A stretch of DNA of 64,000 bases. It comes from Paenibacillaceae bacterium. Its GTDB lineage: Bacteria; Bacillota; Bacilli; Paenibacillales; Paenibacillaceae. The notes below the pieces were generated by a model. It was not told where the DNA came from, did no database searches, and was given only the letters and a program-made list of their open reading frames with translations. The position numbers were made by a program, and so were the translations under genes. The stretch lies in the NCBI GenBank assembly GCA_004134985.1, contig REGQ01000002.1, positions 1 through 64,000 on the forward strand. Direction: 5' to 3'. Positions 45,813 to 55,086 of the stretch are shown in pieces. Numbering within the stretch: position 1 is the stretch's first letter; every line of letters begins with the position of its first letter.

Positions 45813-47330
45813 TCACTTACCTCCTGTTGCGGATTCCATAATTTTCTCCTGCGTCGCTTCCGCATGCGTAAATTCTCCTGTTATTTTCCCTTCACTCAGT
45901 ACCAGAATGCGGTGGCTCATGCCCAATACCTCAGGCAACTCCGAGGAAATCATCAGGATGGCAACGCCTCTGCTCGCCAGTTCGTTCATAATATTATAGA
46001 TTTCGTACTTGGCCCCGACGTCAATACCGCGTGTCGGCTCATCCAGTATAAGCAGTTTGGGATTGGTCATCAGCCATTTGCCAAGCACCACCTTCTGCTG
46101 GTTGCCTCCGCTCAGTGTAGCCACTACCGCCTCAATTGAATGCGCTTTAATCTTGAGGGAATCCCGGTAATGGTACGCGCTGTGAATCACTTTGTTGTCA
46201 TGGATCACCCCGGCGCGGGAAACCCCCTTCAAACTGGCCAGACTAATATTGCTTTTAATGTCCATATCGAGAACGAGTCCGTATTTCCGGCGATCCTCGG
46301 AGACGAGCGCAATTCCGGCTTCAATCGCCTCCCCGGTGTTGCGAATCGCCACCGTCTTCCCTTCCATCTCCACATTGCCTTCTATTTTGGAGCCGTAAGC
46401 ACCGAACAAACTCATCACAAGCTCAGTACGTCCGGCACCCATCAGCCCGGCGATGCCCACAATCTCACCTCGCCGTACCGCAAAGGAAACATTATCGATT
46501 ACTTTTTTGCGAGACTGTTCGTCATCCCATACCGAATAATTTTGCACATCGATGACCGTTGCTCCCGGCTTCGCTTCCACATAGGCATAGCGCTCCTTCA
46601 GCTCCCGGCCGACCATAAGCGAGATCACCTTGTTCTCGTCCAGCTCGCTGGCCGGATGAGTCGCTACCGTTTGCCCGTCTCGCAGCACGGTAATCGTATC
46701 AGCGATGCTGAAAACTTCGGTCAGTTTATGGGAAATATAGATGCATGTAACGCCTTCCTGCTTGAATTTGCGCAAAATATTCAATAAAATATCCACTTCA
46801 TATTCCGTCAGCGCAGCTGTCGGCTCATCCAGAATAAGAATATGCGCCTTCTTCGCCAATGCCTTGGCGATTTCCACAAGCTGCTGCTGACCGACCCCAA
46901 GCGTGCCGGTGAGCGCATCGGGCTTAATCCCCTTCAGACCTACCTGGGCGAGCCAGCGCTCACTTTCCTGATAGATGCGGTCCCAATGCACGATGCCGAA
47001 CCGCTTGGGCTCATTTCCAAGAAAGATATTTTCCGCAACGGTCATATTTTTTGCCAAGGCCAATTCCTGATAAATAATCGCTATCCCGGCATTCTCCGCA
47101 TCTTTAATCGTATGAAACTGCTGTTTTTCACCATTGATGTGAATGCTGCCATCATAGCTCCCAGCGGGATACAACCCGCTCAGCACCTTCATCAGCGTGG
47201 ACTTGCCAGCACCGTTCTCGCCGATAAGGGCATGAATCTCGCCCTTGCCGACTTGAAAGGTCACATTATTCAATGCTTTGACACCGGGAAACTCTTTGGT
47301 TATTTGCTGCATTTCCAAAGCAATCGCCAT
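45813..47330 (-). CDS. xylG: Sugar ABC transporter ATP-binding protein, XylG type
   Basis: This 505-residue protein has two fused ATPase domains as in RbsA/XylG/MglA. The first has GENGAGKSTLMKVLSG, Walker B ILILDEPTAALT; the second has a degenerate P-loop (AGLMGAGRTELVMSLFG), LSGGNQQKVVLGKWL and LLILDEPTRGIDVGAKYEIY. It energises import of a pentose or other monosaccharide. AGGAGG lies 8 bases before ATG 47330. Confidence 0.9.
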   Translation of the reverse strand: MAIALEMQQITKEFPGVKALNNVTFQVGKGEIHALIGENGAGKSTLMKVLSGLYPAGSYDGSIHINGEKQQFHTIKDAENAGIAIIYQELALAKNMTVAENIFLGNEPKRFGIVHWDRIYQESERWLAQVGLKGIKPDALTGTLGVGQQQLVEIAKALAKKAHILILDEPTAALTEYEVDILLNILRKFKQEGVTCIYISHKLTEVFSIADTITVLRDGQTVATHPASELDENKVISLMVGRELKERYAYVEAKPGATVIDVQNYSVWDDEQSRKKVIDNVSFAVRRGEIVGIAGLMGAGRTELVMSLFGAYGSKIEGNVEMEGKTVAIRNTGEAIEAGIALVSEDRRKYGLVLDMDIKSNISLASLKGVSRAGVIHDNKVIHSAYHYRDSLKIKAHSIEAVVATLSGGNQQKVVLGKWLMTNPKLLILDEPTRGIDVGAKYEIYNIMNELASRGVAILMISSELPEVLGMSHRILVLSEGKITGEFTHAEATQEKIMESATGGK

Positions 47331-47353
47331 ACTGCCTACCTCCTGGTGCCCGT

Positions 47354-48463
47354 TTATTTAACGTTGCGATAAACGTCTTCTTTCTTATGGAAGCCTTCGG
47401 CGATTACCGTATCATCCATCGTGTCTTTAGTTGCTGCAACCGGTGCGAGCAAGATAGTTGGAACATCAACCTTGCCGTTGTTTTCTGTCGAATTGGTCTC
47501 GACCTGCTCGTCATTGACCAGCTTGATTGCAGCTACAGCCGCCGCCTCCGCCATGTCTTTGATCGATGTGTAGACGGTCATCAGTTGCGTACCTTCCACT
47601 ACCCGCTGACAAGCGGCAAGCTCGGCGTCCAATCCGCTTACAGGAACTTTGCCTGCCATATTTTGCGCTTCAAGCGCTTGAATAGCCGCTCCAGCCGTGC
47701 CGTCATTCGTGGCGATTACGGCATCGATCTGGTTGTTGTTGGCAGTCAATGCATTTTCCATATTCGCAAGCGCAACAGCCGGGTTCCAATCTTTTGTCCA
47801 TTGGTCATATACGATTTTAATGTCGCCTTTATCAACCAGTGGCTGCAGCACGTTCATTTGTCCTTGCTTATACAAGTGAGCTGAGTAGTCGGTATCTGCT
47901 CCGCCAATCAGTACATAATTTCCTTTCGGCACTTGCTCGACAACCGTCTTGGCCTGCAGCTCGCCAATCAGAATACTGTCGAATGAAATATACAGGTCAA
48001 CATCCGAATTTGTAATCAGACGGTCATAAGCGATGACCTTGATGCCGGCGGCATGGGCTTTTTCTACAATTGCTGCTGCGGCATCAGCATTATGAGGAAC
48101 GACGATCAAAATGTCTACACCTTGGCTGATCAAATTTTCTGATTGTGCAATTTGTTTCGCATCATCGCCATTGGCCGATTGAACGAGCACCTCCGCGCCA
48201 AGTTCCTCTCCTTTGGCAACCAGATAGTCGCGGTCACGCTGCCACCGTTCTTCCTGCAACGTATCCATTGAAAAACCGATTTTTATTTTTTTGTCCTTTT
48301 TGCCGCTGTTTTCTTCATTTTTCTCTTTCTCATTCGCTACGGTCGTTGAAGCGGGTTTTTCTGTGTTCGTTTTCGTTCCTGTTGTACAAGCGGACAAAAC
48401 TAACATACTGACCAAAATCAACATCGCTACTGCATTCGTTCTCCGGTTCCCTTTTTGGCTCAT
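47354..48463 (-). CDS. xylF: Sugar ABC transporter substrate-binding lipoprotein, XylF-like
   Basis: This 369-residue lipoprotein has a signal peptide with lipobox VLSACT, a charged linker, and a peripla-binding fold typical of XylF/ChvE (KIGFSMDTLQEERWQRDRD, VIAYDRLITNSDVDLYISFD, IATNDGTAGAAIQALEAQ, VPVSGLDAELAACQRVVEGTQ). D-xylose is the usual ligand of this subgroup, but glucose, galactose and arabinose binders look similar. ATG 48463 sits 9 bases from AGAGAG; GTG 48469 is an alternative. Confidence 0.88.
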   Translation of the reverse strand: MSQKGNRRTNAVAMLILVSMLVLSACTTGTKTNTEKPASTTVANEKEKNEENSGKKDKKIKIGFSMDTLQEERWQRDRDYLVAKGEELGAEVLVQSANGDDAKQIAQSENLISQGVDILIVVPHNADAAAAIVEKAHAAGIKVIAYDRLITNSDVDLYISFDSILIGELQAKTVVEQVPKGNYVLIGGADTDYSAHLYKQGQMNVLQPLVDKGDIKIVYDQWTKDWNPAVALANMENALTANNNQIDAVIATNDGTAGAAIQALEAQNMAGKVPVSGLDAELAACQRVVEGTQLMTVYTSIKDMAEAAAVAAIKLVNDEQVETNSTENNGKVDVPTILLAPVAATKDTMDDTVIAEGFHKKEDVYRNVK

Positions 48464-48513
48464 ATTCACAACTCTCTTTCCGTTATAGTTAATTACAACT
48501 TGATTGTATCAGC

Positions 48514-48528
48514 TTAAAAGCGCTTTCT
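48514..48528. promoter_or_regulatory. cre-like catabolite control site upstream of xylF
   Basis: TTAAAAGCGCTTTCT matches the Bacillus cre consensus (WTGNAANCGNWNNCW) at 14 of 15 positions. It lies about 50 bp before the xylF start and just upstream of a TACAAT -10 element on the minus strand, so CcpA could repress xylFGH and the hydrolase genes behind it when glucose is present. Confidence 0.6.
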
Positions 48529-48570
48529 TCGCGGCTATCACCTTCATTTTTTTGCGAACAGTAGCATAAT

Positions 48571-50142
48571 TTAGCGATTGGACAGCAATGCTCTCCGGTA
48601 GTCGGTTGGCGATTGGTCACAGCTTCGTTTAAAAACTCTGCTGAAGTAATTCGGATCCTGGAACCCGACATCAAGCGCAATCTCCTTCAAGCTTTTTTCC
48701 GGATCAGCCATCAGCTTCTTCGCATTTCTCACACGGCATTCGGTTAAAAAGTCAATATAGTTGGTGCCGCTTTGCTCTTTGAAAAGTTTGCTGACATAGT
48801 AAGGACTAAGCTTAACGTATGCGGCTGTAGTCTCCAGCGTAATGTTTTTATGGGAATTGGTGATTATGTACTGTTTCAGACTTTGGAATAAGTCTGGTGT
48901 CATTGTCGTTTTCATCTTCGCTACAGGCTTCATCAACTGCCCGATGCACAGCCGGGCCTCCATTTTTAATTGCGAATAATGACCGGCTTGCAGCGAAAAA
49001 TAAGGCGTCTCCAGTTGAACGCCCATCTCCGCAAGAACCCTTGCAAGCAGCAGCGTAATGCCCAGCACCTTCTGCTGGGTCTCGGCAATGCTTGCCCCCG
49101 CCGCCTCATAATGATCGATCAGCGCGCCCATGAGATGCATCACTTCATCCCCATTCCCTCTCCGCAGCTGCTCCAGTATTTGCTCTTCCATCTGCAGTGC
49201 CGCTGCGCTGTCCTGCTGTCGCCGATCAGCCCAATCCTCGTGCAGGCAATGCCGGGAAGGCAGCGTCAGGTCAATGGAGGCCAGCATCGCCTCCCGGTAG
49301 GACTTCGCCACTTCTTCAAGCGTCTCATATTCACCGCCAACCCCGATAAAACAATCAAACGCGGAATCTGAGCGAGAGCATAAATTAATAATTTTTCGCA
49401 CCAGCGAGGAAACCTGCGACCGATAGGAAGCACCAGGATCCGAGCATACGATAATTGGAATCTGCTTGCCTGACATCGCGCCTACCCAGCCGGTTTCCTG
49501 CTGACTGAACAACTGCCTTACTTTACGGTATGTCGCTTCTGTCTGGCAGCGGCTTTCTTCTTCTTCAGCCTTTTTCGGTATCAAAAAGACGACCAGCACA
49601 AAAGCTCGCTGAAAGCTTTCGATGCCGAAACAGTGCATCATTTCCGCAAGATGAATGTCATGCACATGATCAAACAACAATTGTGTCACAAGATCCGCTT
49701 CCACAATCGGCGCCAGCTTTTGCAACTGCAGCTTCTCTCTGCTGCGCATCTCCTGCTCAAACTTCTGCTGCTCGATGCGCTTTACGACATGCTGCACGGT
49801 TTCCACAATGGTGTCTGTTTTGCTCGGCTTCAGCAGGTAGTCGCTTACGTCCATGCGCAGCGCCTGCCGTGCGTATTCAAACGTGTCGTAAGCCGAGACG
49901 ATAATAAACTGCATTTGGGGCTGCAACGCCCGAATTTCTCGAATGGCTGCGAGTCCGTCCGTCCCCGGCATTTGAATATCCATCATCACCAGATCCGGCT
50001 GGAGTTCCTGGGCAAGATGGATAGCCTTTCGGCCATTCTCCGCTTCCCCGACAATACAGATCCCCGTCATATTCCGTTCCAAAATTTGCTTCAGCGCCTT
50101 CCGTTCAATGTGCTCATCATCGACAATCAGAATATTAACCAC
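48571..50142 (-). CDS. Response regulator, YesN-type (receiver plus AraC DNA-binding domain)
   Basis: This 523-residue regulator has a receiver domain (ILIVDDEHIERKALKQIL, phospho-acceptor Asp in LVMMDIQMPGTDG, LLKPSK), a long middle region and a C-terminal double helix-turn-helix (LETTAAYVKLSPYYVSKLFK, LKEIALDVGFQDPNYFSRVF). It overlaps the kinase gene by 8 bp. It should activate the xylFGH promoter just downstream in the same direction. Confidence 0.92.
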   Translation of the reverse strand: MVNILIVDDEHIERKALKQILERNMTGICIVGEAENGRKAIHLAQELQPDLVMMDIQMPGTDGLAAIREIRALQPQMQFIIVSAYDTFEYARQALRMDVSDYLLKPSKTDTIVETVQHVVKRIEQQKFEQEMRSREKLQLQKLAPIVEADLVTQLLFDHVHDIHLAEMMHCFGIESFQRAFVLVVFLIPKKAEEEESRCQTEATYRKVRQLFSQQETGWVGAMSGKQIPIIVCSDPGASYRSQVSSLVRKIINLCSRSDSAFDCFIGVGGEYETLEEVAKSYREAMLASIDLTLPSRHCLHEDWADRRQQDSAAALQMEEQILEQLRRGNGDEVMHLMGALIDHYEAAGASIAETQQKVLGITLLLARVLAEMGVQLETPYFSLQAGHYSQLKMEARLCIGQLMKPVAKMKTTMTPDLFQSLKQYIITNSHKNITLETTAAYVKLSPYYVSKLFKEQSGTNYIDFLTECRVRNAKKLMADPEKSLKEIALDVGFQDPNYFSRVFKRSCDQSPTDYRRALLSNR

Positions 50143-51604
50143 TTTGAACTCCCCCTTGATTATCTATATTCGGCAACCGCAATATAATCCGCGTTCCCCG
50201 ATTGTGAACACTTTCCATGCCGCTTTCCACTTCGATAATGTCATGCGTGCCATAAAACAGCCGCAGACGGCGGATAACGTTGTTAATCCCGATCCCTGTG
50301 GAATGTCCTTTATATGCTGCGGGCCGCTGCCCAGCGAGAATGAGCTGGACGGTGTCATGCGGAATACCTGGCCCATTGTCCTCGATTTCAATAACAACGC
50401 CCTCCGGTTCGCTGCGAACTCGGATGGCGATTTCCCCGCCTTCCTCGAAAGGCTCAATCGCGTGAATAAACGCATTCTCCACAAAAGGCTGCAAGGTAAG
50501 ACTAGGCACCTTAAACGGCAAACTTTGCTGATCAATTTCAATTGAATAGTGCGCTCGCTCTTCGAAGCGCGCTTTCTGAATGGCCAGATAATCTTCCAAG
50601 CCCTGCATCTCATTGCGGAGCGTAGTCGGAACTTCCAGGCTTTTCAAATTATAGCGCAGCAAATCGGACACCGAGATAATAAGCTCACTCGTTTCCATTG
50701 CACCTTCCAGGTAGGCCTTTTTCGATAGTGTGTTTAAGGTGTTGAATAGAAAGTGGGGGTTGATTTGACTTTGCAGACTTTTAAGTTCGCTTTCCTTGAG
50801 CAGCAGCTTGTGCTCCTGCAGATCGCGTTCCATCTGCGCTTTAATCTGCATTTCAGCAATCAGATTTTTGAGGTTTCGTCGCATGGTGTTAAGTGTACTC
50901 GCCAGAAAATTAAACTCGTCATTGGTTCGAATATCAATGCTTCGTTCAAAATTTCCCCGCGCAATTTCTCTAGCTGCAACGGTTAATGTCAGGATGGGGC
51001 GGGTTATATCTTTGGAGAATTTATAAAAGAGCAGTGAAATAATAATGGAGGTCACGACCAGCGTCCATAAGCTCAACACTCGCAAATTATTACTCTGCTG
51101 GATGATCTCTCGGTAAAAATCGCCATAAGTCGTCAGTTCCCCCCTGATGAGCGAAAGGGTTGTTTCAGCTATGTAATTTGAGGTGCTCGCTGCCTCATCA
51201 AAGTGGTAGGATGCCTTCACACTGTTTTTGTTCTGAGAAAAAGAAGCGGCTAATTGCATGGATTCGAGCTGATTATTGATCATGTTGTCGTAATTCATCA
51301 GCGCGATATAATTATTCTGATTTCGCAGGCCAAGCAGTTTTTTTTGCGTATTTTTCAGCTGTCGACTCAAGATGAGGTATTGGTTACGCGATCCTCCTGC
51401 GGAGTTGATTAAATATTGATTTAAGGCATGAATGGAGGATTGGCTTGATTCGGAAATTTGTTCAATAAGCATATATCTTTGCAATATTTCATTATAGGCT
51501 TCAATCGTTTTTTGATTGGAGTAAATCATCAGCAGCCACACAAGCAAAATAATGATCCAGATGACGACGGAGAGCGAAATGATCTTTTGATGGATGGTTC
51601 TCAT
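50135..51604 (-). CDS. Sensor histidine kinase, LytS/YesM-type
   Basis: This 489-residue kinase has an N-terminal transmembrane helix (VVIWIIILLVWLLMIYS), an extracytoplasmic region, a second helix (TLVVTSIIISLLFYKF), a HAMP domain, the His_kinase motif LKSLQSQINPHFLFNTLNTL with the phospho-histidine, and an ATPase domain (FVENAFIHAIEP, IEDNGPGI). Its ATG overlaps the stop of the upstream binding protein gene (ATGA), so the two are made together. Confidence 0.92.
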   Translation of the reverse strand: MRTIHQKIISLSVVIWIIILLVWLLMIYSNQKTIEAYNEILQRYMLIEQISESSQSSIHALNQYLINSAGGSRNQYLILSRQLKNTQKKLLGLRNQNNYIALMNYDNMINNQLESMQLAASFSQNKNSVKASYHFDEAASTSNYIAETTLSLIRGELTTYGDFYREIIQQSNNLRVLSLWTLVVTSIIISLLFYKFSKDITRPILTLTVAAREIARGNFERSIDIRTNDEFNFLASTLNTMRRNLKNLIAEMQIKAQMERDLQEHKLLLKESELKSLQSQINPHFLFNTLNTLSKKAYLEGAMETSELIISVSDLLRYNLKSLEVPTTLRNEMQGLEDYLAIQKARFEERAHYSIEIDQQSLPFKVPSLTLQPFVENAFIHAIEPFEEGGEIAIRVRSEPEGVVIEIEDNGPGIPHDTVQLILAGQRPAAYKGHSTGIGINNVIRRLRLFYGTHDIIEVESGMESVHNRGTRIILRLPNIDNQGGVQSG

Positions 51605-52578
51605 GGCGCAGAACTCTTCTTGCTGATCAGCTCTACCGGGGTGAAGTAATTTCGGTCAAGCGGGTTATCTTTCCCTTCCAGCCACCGAAGAATATGTTTC
51701 ATGCTTTTCGCTCCGATTTCTTCAGGATATTGATAAAATGCTGCGGAAATGATTCCTTGATCGAAAAATTCAAAGCTTTCCTGATCCTGGTCAAAAGCAA
51801 AAATATGATAATCCTGAATTCTGTTCCGGGCTTTGATCACTTGCACGATGCCATCTACAGCCTCAACAGTCAAACCAACAATTGCTCTGCATTCGGGATA
51901 TAGGTTAAGCAGTTCATTGCTTTCCTTCAGACCGTCCTGCTCGGATACAACCGACAAAGGCGCTTCCACAAGCTCAATCTGCGGGTAGCTGCCCCCTAGC
52001 GCGTCCTGCAGTCCCTTCTTCCTCAAAGACAAGTAGCCAATCGGCTCCGCCCCGTATACAAGACAGACTTTCTTCTCCTCATCCAGTTGGGCTGCAATAT
52101 GCTCGCCAATGACAACCCCTTCCTGATAATGATTAGGACCGACATAGGATTTGCGCAAGCTGTCCGGCGCATCGGTGAACACAGTAATGACGGCAATCCC
52201 CTTCTGTGACGCTTTATTGACGATACGGATGAAATCAGGGTTCTCCTTGCCTTGAACGATGATGCCGTCCACCCTTGCAGCAATAGCCATATCAATTGAT
52301 TTTAAATACTCTCCGAAGTCAGCGTGAAACGTCTCCTTAAACTCAATGGCCGCCTGATTATGGGATGCAACTTCATATACACCCTCTTTCACCCTGTTCC
52401 AAAAAGGACTGCCTGAATCACCCGATATGAACACAATCCGGTAGATGTCCGATTCAATGGGCTGGGGGTCATACGAAGCAGCAGGATGACTCTGTACAAC
52501 TTTAAACGTGAAGTAGGCAAACACGAACAACATAATCCCCCCGCTTGTATAAAGCGAGACGGCGATGATCTTCTTCAC
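51601..52578 (-). CDS. Membrane-tethered sugar-binding sensor protein (XylFII-like)
   Basis: This 325-residue protein has an uncleaved-looking N-terminal membrane helix (IIAVSLYTSGGIMLFVFAYF) and a periplasmic-binding type 1 domain (YRIVFISGDSGSPFWNRVKE, VDGIIVQGKENPDFIRIV, GVVIGEHIAAQL, IFAFDQDQESFEFFDQGII). In Clostridium beijerinckii an arrangement XylFII-LytS-YesN senses xylose and turns on xylFGH; the gene order here is the same. GGGAGG precedes GTG 52578; the frame opens at 52599 but without a site. Confidence 0.85.
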   Translation of the reverse strand: MKKIIAVSLYTSGGIMLFVFAYFTFKVVQSHPAASYDPQPIESDIYRIVFISGDSGSPFWNRVKEGVYEVASHNQAAIEFKETFHADFGEYLKSIDMAIAARVDGIIVQGKENPDFIRIVNKASQKGIAVITVFTDAPDSLRKSYVGPNHYQEGVVIGEHIAAQLDEEKKVCLVYGAEPIGYLSLRKKGLQDALGGSYPQIELVEAPLSVVSEQDGLKESNELLNLYPECRAIVGLTVEAVDGIVQVIKARNRIQDYHIFAFDQDQESFEFFDQGIISAAFYQYPEEIGAKSMKHILRWLEGKDNPLDRNYFTPVELISKKSSAP

Positions 52579-52881
52579 AGCGTTTTCCTCCCGCACCATT
52601 TTTTTAATAACTTCGACACATTATTTACAATCCCTCCAATTAATGATTGCGAGAACCGCCACTTTCAAAATTATTTTATAAAATTGTTAATATTATATTT
52701 ATAATCTAATTTTTTACTTTATTAATGCAATAATCGACATTTTATATCTTGGATTTATTTACTAAATTTAATATATTTCATACATTTTCCATTATTAAGC
52801 TTTCCTCAAAATTAGTATTTAAGCTAATTTCCCATGGTATACTTCCATCATATTTACCAAAACTATCATCTGGAGGATATC
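52579..52881. other. Intergenic region, AT-rich
   Basis: The divergent gap of about 300 bp is very AT-rich. The only signal I can support is an extended -10 (TGGTATACT, 52835-52843) in front of the NlpC/P60 gene, with no good -35. No RNA gene is seen. Confidence 0.4.
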
Positions 52882-53562
52882 ATGAACAACAAGAAAAAAG
52901 TTTTGAAAACTATCCTTGGCGCCGTTTGCTTGTCTATCGTTATTTCGTCTGCCCCGGTGGATTATATCGGAAATGCGCATGGAGCTGTTGCCGAGGATGC
53001 TGTGGATGATTATGAAGTGTTCAACGAGTTGGACGATTATGAAGTGTTCAACGATTTGACAGAAGAGGATTTCTTGGATGACGAGTTTCCGGTGTACGCT
53101 GATGCTTCCCTGTCCGCAATCTCCGCCTTCTCAGCAGTGTCGTCCGCCGATGCGTCCATCAGTGCAACGATCAGCGCAAAGTCAGACAGAGTAATCGCTT
53201 CAGCCCGCTCGCTGCAAGGCAAAGTACGCTATAAATTTGGGTTGAACAACCCAAAAACCTACACTTTTGACTGTTCTTCCTTTACTAAATATGTATTTGG
53301 GCTTCATGGCGTATCCTTGAAATGGGGATCAAAAGCCCAGAGCAAGCAAGGTTCTTTTGTAGCTAGGAAAAATCTGCGGAAGGGCGATCTCATCTTCATG
53401 AGCGTATCGACTCCGGGGAAAATCAATCACGTCGGCATCTATATGGGGAATGGCCAATTTATACATAACACAAATGGTGGCTCGCGCAATGGTGTCACCA
53501 TCAGCAACCTGAATTCATCCAATTACTCCAAACGCTACATTACCGCCCGCAGAGTTCTATAA
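52882..53562 (+). CDS. Secreted NlpC/P60 family peptidoglycan hydrolase
   Basis: This 226-residue protein has a signal peptide, an acidic segment with a duplicated DDYEVFNEL/DDYEVFNDL, and a C-terminal NlpC/P60 domain with catalytic Cys in FDCSSFTKYVFG, His in INHVGIYMG and a downstream polar residue in FIHNTNGG. Such enzymes cleave D-gamma-glutamyl-diaminopimelate bonds in the cell wall. Unlike many family members it has no SH3 or LysM wall-binding domain. GGAGG precedes ATG 52882. Confidence 0.88.
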   Translation: MNNKKKVLKTILGAVCLSIVISSAPVDYIGNAHGAVAEDAVDDYEVFNELDDYEVFNDLTEEDFLDDEFPVYADASLSAISAFSAVSSADASISATISAKSDRVIASARSLQGKVRYKFGLNNPKTYTFDCSSFTKYVFGLHGVSLKWGSKAQSKQGSFVARKNLRKGDLIFMSVSTPGKINHVGIYMGNGQFIHNTNGGSRNGVTISNLNSSNYSKRYITARRVL

Positions 53563-53625
53563 TCATTTGACGGGAAGTTAAGTTGTACGAAGCGCACATG
53601 TCGCGGACAAATACAAGTATGTCAT

Positions 53626-53677
53626 AGCGCTCAAGCTAACACATTCTTGTATTTCCAAGCAGCAGAGCGCTTTTTTT
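53626..53677 (+). terminator. Terminator of the NlpC/P60 gene
   Basis: AGCGCTC (53626-53632) pairs with GAGCGCT (53665-53671), followed by seven T; the 32-base interior can form extra pairs. Confidence 0.7.
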
Positions 53678-53711
53678 GCGGCATCAAACCGACACACCGT
53701 TTTCCAAATTA

Positions 53712-53720
53712 TGCTATACT
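53712..53720 (+). promoter_or_regulatory. Extended -10 promoter of the GntR regulator gene
   Basis: TGCTATACT contains TGN plus TATACT, an extended -10; no convincing -35 is present. The regulator operator starts 7 bases downstream. Confidence 0.55.
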
Positions 53721-53727
53721 ACGATCA

Positions 53728-53738
53728 TGGTACTACCT
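53728..53738. promoter_or_regulatory. Operator 1 for the FCD-type GntR regulator
   Basis: TGGTACTACCT fits the TGGTNNNACCA form seen with FadR-type GntR proteins. It starts 7 bp after the -10 element and so covers the transcription start, consistent with autoregulation. The same site at the same spacing occurs at 55940-55950. Confidence 0.65.
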
Positions 53739-53784
53739 TCATACCAAGATATCATAATGGGGGCAAGGAGGAAGGAGCACAACA

Positions 53785-54489
53785 TTGGCTATATTCGAGA
53801 CCGTCAAAAAAATTACCGTTACCGAACAAATTATGGACCAGATTGCCAATCTGATCACTTCCGGAGCACTGCAGCCTGGTGAGCAGCTTCCTAATGAGCG
53901 GGCATTGGCTATGCAGCTTGGGGTTACCCGGGGGCGTGTGCGCGAGGCGCTGCGGGCGCTGTCGCTGATCGGCCTGATTACGATCAGGGCAGGTGAAGGC
54001 AGCTTCGTGAACCGAATGGAGATGCCTCTGCCTGGCGAGACGATCCGCTGGATGTTTCATAACGAGATTCATAACCTGGATGAAGTATTCGCGGCGCGAA
54101 AGTTGATCGAAAGCGAGGTATACCGCAGCGCAGCCCGTCATCTCTCCGATGAGCAGCTTGGGGTGTTGGAGCGGATGATCGAATCCTGTTCAGCTTCCCC
54201 GGAGCAGGAGCCTGCACAGCAGCTGCTCGAGCGGCTGGACGAAGTCGATCTCTATGTGGGCGAGCATTGCGGCAGCGGCATCTATGCCAAGCTGATGCAG
54301 ACGAGCGTTCTGCTGCGTCGCGAGACAAGTCTCAAGCTGCTTGCCGTCCCAGGTGCATACAAAAGCGGCATGCGCGGCAGAACGGCTGTCCTGGAAGCGA
54401 TGAAGGCGCGCGATCTAAGCCTGTTCGAAAAAAGCATGGCCGACTTCTTCGCTTCATCGCTCCAGTTTTGCAACTCAATCCTTCGTTGA
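53785..54489 (+). CDS. GntR-family regulator, FadR/FCD subgroup
   Basis: This 234-residue protein has an N-terminal winged helix ([42 protein letters not shown]) and an all-helical FCD ligand domain ([20 protein letters not shown]). FCD domains often bind small organic acids with a metal. The start is TTG 53785 after GAAGGAG. The 3' end overlaps the convergent MaoC-like gene by 15 bp. Its paired operators point to control of itself and of the amidohydrolase operon. Confidence 0.88.
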   Translation: MAIFETVKKITVTEQIMDQIANLITSGALQPGEQLPNERALAMQLGVTRGRVREALRALSLIGLITIRAGEGSFVNRMEMPLPGETIRWMFHNEIHNLDEVFAARKLIESEVYRSAARHLSDEQLGVLERMIESCSASPEQEPAQQLLERLDEVDLYVGEHCGSGIYAKLMQTSVLLRRETSLKLLAVPGAYKSGMRGRTAVLEAMKARDLSLFEKSMADFFASSLQFCNSILR

Positions 54490-54930
54490 TGATGCCTGTT
54501 TCTTAACCATCAAGACATGCTCGCAAGCAAGCACAGCCGCCTCGTGCTGGTTGTAGGCGACACACTTCTCAATGACGTAGCCGTATGCCGGACGCTTCGG
54601 GTGATCGCGCTTTTCCTGAATCGTCACCTCTACCCGAATCGTATCGCCTATAAAAACCGGCTGAATAAAGCGCAGCCGGTCATATCCATAGGAGAAGGCC
54701 TCCGGATTAATCTCCCCTGCGGTCATCCCGACGGCGACACTGAATATTAAAGTGCCATGGGCAATTCGTCTGCCGAACTCCTGCGTCTTGCACCATTCCT
54801 CATCCATATGATGCGGGTAAAAATCGCCCGTTTGGCCTGCATGCATAACGATGTCTGTTTCTGTAATCGTCCTGCCCCATGTGACACGCTGCGCGCCAAT
54901 TTCATACGCTTCGTAAAAAACAGATTTCAT
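54475..54930 (-). CDS. MaoC-like (hot-dog fold) dehydratase-family protein
   Basis: This 151-residue protein has the MaoC/hydratase pattern: [23 protein letters not shown] with the catalytic Asp and His, [14 protein letters not shown], and [17 protein letters not shown]. Relatives hydrate enoyl-CoA or act on mesaconyl- and itaconyl-type acids. It follows the amidohydrolase gene in the same direction, 146 bp behind. Start ATG 54930 is 10 bases after AGGGAG. The exact substrate is unknown. Confidence 0.85.
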   Translation of the reverse strand: MKSVFYEAYEIGAQRVTWGRTITETDIVMHAGQTGDFYPHHMDEEWCKTQEFGRRIAHGTLIFSVAVGMTAGEINPEAFSYGYDRLRFIQPVFIGDTIRVEVTIQEKRDHPKRPAYGYVIEKCVAYNQHEAAVLACEHVLMVKKQASSTKD

Positions 54931-55020
54931 CCGACGTTCACTCCCTGCTCTGGTTGGATGGGCTGGGCAAGCCAACTTACACTGCTGTTGGATGCGCTCT
55001 CATTTGATCAGTCTATATGG

Positions 55021-55086
55021 CTCATTACGATTCATTGCAGCTCATTACCGCTCATTGCGGCTCATTGCAGCTCTCATTACGATTCA
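55021..55086. repeat. Short tandem repeats (unit CTCATTRCNG) at the end of the amidohydrolase gene
   Basis: About five 10-bp units are bounded by two copies of CTCATTACGATTCA (55021-55034 and 55073-55086). The second copy contains the stop codon of the amidohydrolase gene, so the array probably grew by slippage after that stop. Confidence 0.75.
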
